From: Desulfobacteraceae bacterium CG2_30_51_40
GTDB lineage: Bacteria > Desulfobacterota > DSM-4660 > Desulfatiglandales > Desulfatiglandaceae
NCBI GenBank assembly: GCA_001874005.1
Contig: MNYJ01000002.1
Location: 1 to 37,612 of the forward strand
Direction: 5' to 3'
DNA: 37,612 bases
The notes under the pieces were generated by a model. That model was not told where the DNA came from. It saw only the letters and a program-made list of their open reading frames with translations, and searched no databases. This document shows, piece after piece, positions 33,747 through 37,612 of the stretch. The position numbers and the translations under genes were made by a program. The number at the start of each line of letters is the position of its first letter. Position 1 is the first letter of the stretch.

Positions 33747-33780
33747 AAGGGCTTAGGCAAGAAAGGCCAAAGCCCTTTTT
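33747..33780 (+). terminator. Rho-independent terminator after tRNA-Asn
   Basis: AAGGGCTT (33747-33754) pairs with AAGCCCTT (33770-33777). The stem is extended inward by GGC/GCC after one mismatch, and a run of five T residues ends at 33780. It starts 10 bp after the tRNA 3' end. Confidence 0.85.
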
Positions 33781-33898
33781 CATTCAGGTCAATAACCTGT
33801 CAATAAACTCCCCCTCCGAAAGGGTGCGGCATGGCCCTTCCTCGGCAAGGGTGATCTCCTCGGGGTCTCGTCGTTTCAGGCGTGTCCACGCCGACTTA

Positions 33899-33931
33899 CC
33901 TGTCTGCCGTGCCGGGCACGGCACAGGCAGG
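33899..33931. repeat. 33-nt palindromic element, copy A
   Basis: It starts CCTGTCTGCCGTGCC and ends GGCACGGCACAGGCAGG, with a perfect 9-bp inner stem (TGCCGTGCC/GGCACGGCA) around one base. It has the same length as copy B in hsdM and matches it at 28 of 33 positions. Confidence 0.7.
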
Positions 33932-33993
33932 CGCCGGTCTCTGCTTCTACCGCCGGGTACTGGTCCCTGTCCGGGCAAATAGAACCGAGTTCC

Positions 33994-34029
33994 CCTGTCT
34001 GCGCCACAATTCTCGTCGCGGCAGGCAGG
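33994..34029. repeat. 36-nt palindromic element, copy C
   Basis: The ends are CCTGTCTGC and GCAGGCAGG, as in copies A and B, but the middle 18 nt are different and unpaired. It looks like a diverged member of the same repeat family. Confidence 0.5.
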
Positions 34030-34220
34030 CGGCCTGGCAGTACGTAGTCTGGGATCATTGGACCGGGAGCTTCAAAGAGCTAACCGGCGGAATCTGGCGT
34101 TGATTTTTCCCTCTGCGATTCCAAAAACGCTTGACATCAACTGTCAATAACTGTAAATTATGTGCTTGATATGAGGTATGTTTTGTCGAACTTTGCCTTG
34201 AGACCAGAGAGGTGCGCTTG

Positions 34221-34427
34221 ATGGATGAAAAACCAGGTGCCGTACTGACCATCGAAGAGTTGGCCGCCTACCTGAAAATACCGAAGTCGACGCTCTACAA
34301 GCTCGTTCGGGAAGGCAAGATCCCCTCCCAGAAGATCGGCCGGCACTGGCGTTTCCGGAAAGGAGCCATTGACCATTGGCTGGAAGAAACGCGAGCTGCC
34401 AAGCCCGTTTCAGGAGGAGATCGCTAA
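34221..34427 (+). CDS. Excisionase-family (MerR-like) helix-turn-helix protein
   Basis: A 68-residue protein consisting of one winged-HTH of the excisionase/DNA-binding type: LTIEELAAYLKIPKSTLYKL, then VREGKIPSQKIGRHWRFRKGAIDHWL. Such small proteins are common at the start of type I restriction gene sets and on mobile islands, where they may act as regulators or recombination directionality factors. The ATG at 34221 lies eight bases after AGAGAGG; a GTG at 34212 is in frame but less likely. hsdM follows after 65 bp. The composition appears more GC-rich than the genes left of the tRNA. Confidence 0.88.
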   Translation: MDEKPGAVLTIEELAAYLKIPKSTLYKLVREGKIPSQKIGRHWRFRKGAIDHWLEETRAAKPVSGGDR

Positions 34428-34492
34428 TGGCGGAGCCACTTGCCCATGATTGATTTCGCGGACCCTGACCAAGATCAGAATGAGGAGCAGCC

Positions 34493-36538
34493 ATGAACCA
34501 TTTCGGCGAAAAAGTAAGCTTCATTTGGTCGGTTGCCGACCTCCTTCGCGGACCCTATCGGCCAAATCAGTACAAGGACGTCATGCTCACTATGACTGTT
34601 CTTCGCCGTCTCGACTGTGTCCTTTCGCCCACCAAGGACAAGGTTCTCGAACAGCAGAAGAAGCTTTCTGGCGGCAAGGTCAAAAACCTCGATCCCATCC
34701 TCTGCCGCGTCACGGGCGTGCCGTTCTATAACACCAGCCGGTACACGTTCGAAAAGCTAAAGGGCGACCCGAACAACATCGCCGCAAATCTGACCCATTA
34801 CATCAAGGGGTTCTCCACTCGGGCACGGGAGATCATCGAGCACTTCGGGTTCGAGGAACATATCGCCAAGCTCGACAAAGCCGACCGGCTTTACCTGGTG
34901 GTAGCCAAGTTCTGCGATATCGACTTGCACCCGCATGCCGTCTCGAACATCGAGATGGGTTACATCTTTGAGGAGCTGATCCGGAGATTTAATGAGGCAT
35001 CGAACGAAGAGGCCGGCGACCACTTCACCCCCCGTGAGGTCATTCGCCTGATGGTGAACCTCCTCTTTATGCCGGATGGCGACATCCTCACCACCAAAGG
35101 CATCGTCAAGACCCTCTACGACCCGGCCTGCGGGACGGGCGGCATGTTGTCCGTGGCTGAGGACTACGTGCGCGAGCTCAATCCCGATGCGCGCCTGGAG
35201 GTCTTCGGGCAGGACTACAACGCCCAGGCTTACGCCATCTGCGGTTCCGACATGATGATCAAGGGGCAGGATATCGAGCACATCGCGTTTGGCGACAGTT
35301 TCACCGATGACCGGTTTCCGCGCCATAAGTTCGATTACATGCTGGCCAATCCGCCCTTCGGCGTTGAATGGAAACCGCAAGCCGGCTTCATCACGCGCGA
35401 ACACGAAGAACAGGGGTTCGGAGGACGCTTCGGCGCTGGATTGCCCCGCATCAATGACGGCTCCCTTCTCTTTCTGATGCACATGATCAGTAAGATGAAG
35501 CCTGCCTGCCGCGACGGCCACGGCGCAGGCAGGGAGCCGAAGATAGGAGGCACCCGCCTTGGAATCGTCTTCAACGGGTCGCCGCTGTTCACCGGTGCGG
35601 CCGGGTCTGGAGAAAGTGAAATCCGCCGCTGGATCATCGAGAACGATTGGCTGGAGGCCATCGTCGCTCTGCCGGACCAGCTCTTCTACAACACGGGCAT
35701 CTACACCTACCTCTGGATCGTCACCAACCGGAAAAAGCCGGGCCGCCGGGGCAAGATTCAACTGGTGGACGCAACGAGCTTCTTCAAGAAGATGCGCAAA
35801 TCCCTCGGCAATAAACGAAACGAAGTCTGCAGCGATCAGCGCGACGAGATAACCCGACTCTACGGGAATTTAGAAGATGCAGATCATGTCCACATTTTCG
35901 ATAACCAGGACTTCGGCTACCGGCGCATCACCGTTGAACGTCCCCTGAGGCTCAACTTCGCAGTGGACGAGGCTCGGATCGCCCACCTCAAAGAAACCAC
36001 GGCTTTCGCCAACCTCGCTTCCAGCAAGAAACGCAAGGATACAAGGGCCGCTGCCGCCGAGATCGAAGAAGGTCGCAGGCTTCAAGAAGCCATCCTTTCC
36101 GCCCTGCGGCCGCTTGCCGCTAAAGGTATGGTCAAGAACCGGGAAAAGTTCGCGGAGATGATGAAAGAGACGTTCAAGAAGTCGGATCTCAAGGTCCCGA
36201 CCGCGCTCTTCAAGGCAATGCTCATGGCCCTTTCCGAGCGGGACGAGACGGCGGACATCTGCACAGACTCGAAGGGGAACCCCGAACCCGATCCCGAACT
36301 GCGCGACTACGAGAACGTGCCTCTCAAGGAAGACGTAGCTGAATACATGAAGCGAGAGGTCCTGCCCCACGTGCCCGACGCCTGGGTGGACGAAACCAAG
36401 ACCAAGATCGGCTACGAAATCAACTTCAACCGCTATTTCTATAAATACACCCCACCCCGCCCGCTGGATGAGATCGAGGCCGACCTCAAGAAGATTGAAA
36501 AGGAAATCGCCGAGATGCTCGCGGAGGTGACCGAATGA
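34493..36538 (+). CDS. hsdM: Type I restriction-modification DNA methyltransferase subunit HsdM
   Basis: A 681-residue N6-adenine methyltransferase. The helical N-terminal HsdM domain (about 1-150) is followed by the catalytic domain with SAM motif I YDPACGTGGMLSVAEDY and catalytic motif IV NPPFGVEW. A long C-terminal region (about 500-681) is rich in charged helices and may contact HsdS. In the middle, SKMK is separated from EPKIGGTRLGIVFNGSPLF by 11 residues (PACRDGHGAGR), encoded exactly by a 33-nt palindromic element. ATG 34493 follows GAGGAG. The stop overlaps the next gene by ATGA. Neither hsdS nor hsdR appears in the window; they may lie beyond the right end. Confidence 0.95.
   Translation: MNHFGEKVSFIWSVADLLRGPYRPNQYKDVMLTMTVLRRLDCVLSPTKDKVLEQQKKLSGGKVKNLDPILCRVTGVPFYNTSRYTFEKLKGDPNNIAANLTHYIKGFSTRAREIIEHFGFEEHIAKLDKADRLYLVVAKFCDIDLHPHAVSNIEMGYIFEELIRRFNEASNEEAGDHFTPREVIRLMVNLLFMPDGDILTTKGIVKTLYDPACGTGGMLSVAEDYVRELNPDARLEVFGQDYNAQAYAICGSDMMIKGQDIEHIAFGDSFTDDRFPRHKFDYMLANPPFGVEWKPQAGFITREHEEQGFGGRFGAGLPRINDGSLLFLMHMISKMKPACRDGHGAGREPKIGGTRLGIVFNGSPLFTGAAGSGESEIRRWIIENDWLEAIVALPDQLFYNTGIYTYLWIVTNRKKPGRRGKIQLVDATSFFKKMRKSLGNKRNEVCSDQRDEITRLYGNLEDADHVHIFDNQDFGYRRITVERPLRLNFAVDEARIAHLKETTAFANLASSKKRKDTRAAAAEIEEGRRLQEAILSALRPLAAKGMVKNREKFAEMMKETFKKSDLKVPTALFKAMLMALSERDETADICTDSKGNPEPDPELRDYENVPLKEDVAEYMKREVLPHVPDAWVDETKTKIGYEINFNRYFYKYTPPRPLDEIEADLKKIEKEIAEMLAEVTE
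35501..35533. repeat. 33-nt palindromic element inside hsdM, copy B
   Basis: CCTGCCTGCCGCGAC...GCGCAGGCAGG has the same length and ends as copy A and differs at five positions. It inserts 11 codons in frame. Removing it restores the family-like sequence SKMK-EPKIGGTRLGIVFNG. Confidence 0.75.
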
Positions 36539-37612
36539 GCGATCAGCCCATAAAGCCATCCGGTTTGGGCGAAATCTCTCCGAAGTTGCTTTGCGACATC
36601 CAGCAAATGATCGAGGAGGCCCGTGCCGCCGTCGCTGTTACGGTGAATGCCGGGCTGACCATGCTCTATTGGCGAATCGGCGGGCGTGTTGGCCAGGAGA
36701 TTCTCAAGGGCTCACGGGCCGAATACGGGGAAGAAATTGTCTCGACGGTGTCGAGACAATTGGAGATGGAATATGGAAGCGGGTTTTCTGCAAAAAACAT
36801 CCGCCACATGATTCGATTTGCCGATGTCTTCCCCGATGTTCAAATAGTCTCTACTATGTCGAGACAATTAAGCTGGTCTCATTTCAAGGAGATTATTTAC
36901 TTGAAAGAACCGTTGCAGAAGGAATTTTACGCAGAGATGTGTCGGGTGGAACGTTGGAGCGTCCGCACCCTTCGGCAGAAGATAGCCTCCATGCTCTACG
37001 AGCGCACGGCCCTTTCCAAAAAACCGGCGGAGCTGGCAAAGCTCGAACTTCAAGCCCTGCGCGAAGAAGACAAGATGACTCCCGACCTGGTCTTCCGCGA
37101 CCCCTACCTGCTCGACTTTCTTGGATTGAAAGGCGCTTACCAGGAAAAAGACCTGGAAGCGGCCATCCTGCGTGAACTGGAATCCTTCATCCTGGAATTG
37201 GGCGGCGGCTTCGCCTTTGTCGCCCGCCAGAAACGCATCACCGTGGATCATGACGATTTTTACCTGGACTTGCTCTTTTTCCATCGTGACCTGCGGCGGC
37301 TGGTGGCGGTGGAACTCAAGCTCGACAGGTTCCGGCCCGATCACAAGGGCCAGATGGAGTTATATCTGCGCTGGCTTGAGAAACACGAGCGCAAACCGGG
37401 GGAAGATTCGCCCCTGGGCATTATCCTCTGCGCCGGGAAAAACGCCGAACAGATCGAACTTCTGGAGCTCGGCCGCTCGGGCATCCACATCGCCGAATAC
37501 CTGACCGTGTTGCCGCCCAAGGATGTTCTGAAACGCAAGTTGCATGAGGCCATCGAGCGTTCCCGGCTGGCCCTGGAGAACCGCGGCGAGGATGCGGGCG
37601 AGGCAACCGCAA
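36535..37612 (+). CDS. DUF1016/YhcG-type PD-(D/E)XK nuclease, 3' end outside window
   Basis: At least 359 residues, open to the window end. The N-terminal DUF1016 domain (about 10-190) has the family pattern LYWRIGGRV, YGEEIVSTVSRQLEMEYG and MSRQLSWSHFKEIIYL. The C-terminal nuclease domain shows YLDLLFFHRDLRRLVAVELKLDRFRP, containing the D...ExK catalytic core of PD-(D/E)XK enzymes. It starts by ATGA overlap with hsdM, so they are co-translated. Such proteins often sit inside type I restriction loci. A role in DNA defence is likely, but its exact part is not known. The tail (AIERSRLALENRGEDAGEA) is near the natural end of the family. Confidence 0.9.
   Translation, partial: MSDQPIKPSGLGEISPKLLCDIQQMIEEARAAVAVTVNAGLTMLYWRIGGRVGQEILKGSRAEYGEEIVSTVSRQLEMEYGSGFSAKNIRHMIRFADVFPDVQIVSTMSRQLSWSHFKEIIYLKEPLQKEFYAEMCRVERWSVRTLRQKIASMLYERTALSKKPAELAKLELQALREEDKMTPDLVFRDPYLLDFLGLKGAYQEKDLEAAILRELESFILELGGGFAFVARQKRITVDHDDFYLDLLFFHRDLRRLVAVELKLDRFRPDHKGQMELYLRWLEKHERKPGEDSPLGIILCAGKNAEQIELLELGRSGIHIAEYLTVLPPKDVLKRKLHEAIERSRLALENRGEDAGEATA

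Larger units (their letters stand above)
33781..34220. other. Non-coding/degenerate region with palindromic elements
   Basis: No convincing gene lies in these 440 bp. They hold two palindromic elements with CCTGTCTGC...GCAGGCAGG ends (33899-33931 and 33994-34029) and the decamer CTGTCAATAA near both edges (33797-33806 and 34140-34149). A minus-strand open frame ending at 33784 (LKRRDPEEITLAEEGPCRTLSE) looks protein-like and may be the remnant of a gene cut by the first element; I cannot name it. The region appears to be a scarred junction between the tRNA and the restriction-type genes. Confidence 0.4.

Noticed and set aside
33512-33760. N-terminal extension of SelB
   Set aside because: The open frame runs antisense through the tRNA-Asn and both promoters; SelB homology starts at the ATG 33511.
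34757-35761. Minus-strand 334-codon open frame
   Set aside because: It is the antisense shadow of hsdM in GC-rich DNA; hsdM has clear motifs.
35870-36559. Minus-strand 229-codon open frame
   Set aside because: It lies antisense to the charged C-terminal region of hsdM and has no recognisable domain.
1-37612. CRISPR array or prophage
   Set aside because: No regularly spaced direct repeats and no phage structural genes were seen.

Overview
The window (about 37.6 kb) looks like chromosomal DNA of an anaerobic, selenocysteine-using bacterium. It most resembles Desulfobacterota (former Deltaproteobacteria, Syntrophia/Desulfobacteria type). The grounds are an HdrA/MvhD/Flx-type electron-transfer cluster, a menaquinone-type UbiA prenyltransferase, a Rieske/cytochrome b pair, a sigma54 regulator and a selB-yqeC-xdhC operon. 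No rRNA or species-level marker is present, so the assignment is an inference from gene content.

Layout. 1-251: 3' end of an integron-type tyrosine recombinase. 489-3683 (minus): MFS transporter, DUF202 membrane protein, SAM methyltransferase and a frameshifted PfkB sugar kinase, probably one operon. 3810-6044 (plus): UbiA/MenA-like prenyltransferase and purB. 6079-8097 (minus): RNase II-family exonuclease. 8318-11003 (plus): M24 aminopeptidase, XerD-like recombinase and an unknown protein. 11028-20596 (minus): the main electron-transfer operon. 20880-25344 (minus): a double-receiver regulator, an NtrC-type sigma54 activator and a histidine kinase whose N-terminus looks like a Rossmann fold. 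25683-27913 (plus): Rieske protein, cytochrome b and a lipase-like hydrolase. 28190-28705 (plus): macrodomain protein. 28841-33511 (minus): selB, yqeC, xdhC, a LUD protein and a small coupled protein. 33662-33737: tRNA-Asn. From 33.8 kb to the end the DNA looks richer in GC and carries palindromic elements, an excisionase-type HTH gene, hsdM and a DUF1016 nuclease, which fits an accessory island beside the tRNA.

The most notable system is the minus-strand operon at 20596-11028. In transcription order it encodes a 127-residue N-terminal HdrA piece with an in-frame TGA at a position where HdrA proteins carry Cys or Sec; NuoE; NuoF; a 1081-residue NuoG-like/HdrA fusion that lacks exactly this N-terminal piece in its first HdrA module; an MvhD with an in-frame TGA replacing the first Cys of the CHPGDC motif; and FlxC-, FlxB- and FlxA-like subunits. 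Both TGA codons are followed by hairpins whose apical loops begin 22 nt downstream and carry G at loop position 2, as bacterial SECIS elements do. The gene for SelB, which decodes such codons, lies in the same window. The operon has two pyridine-nucleotide modules (NuoF and FlxA) and no HdrBC. It may therefore be a selenium-dependent electron-bifurcating or transhydrogenating complex with a split HdrA. The regulators directly upstream, including the Rossmann-type kinase, are plausible redox sensors for it.
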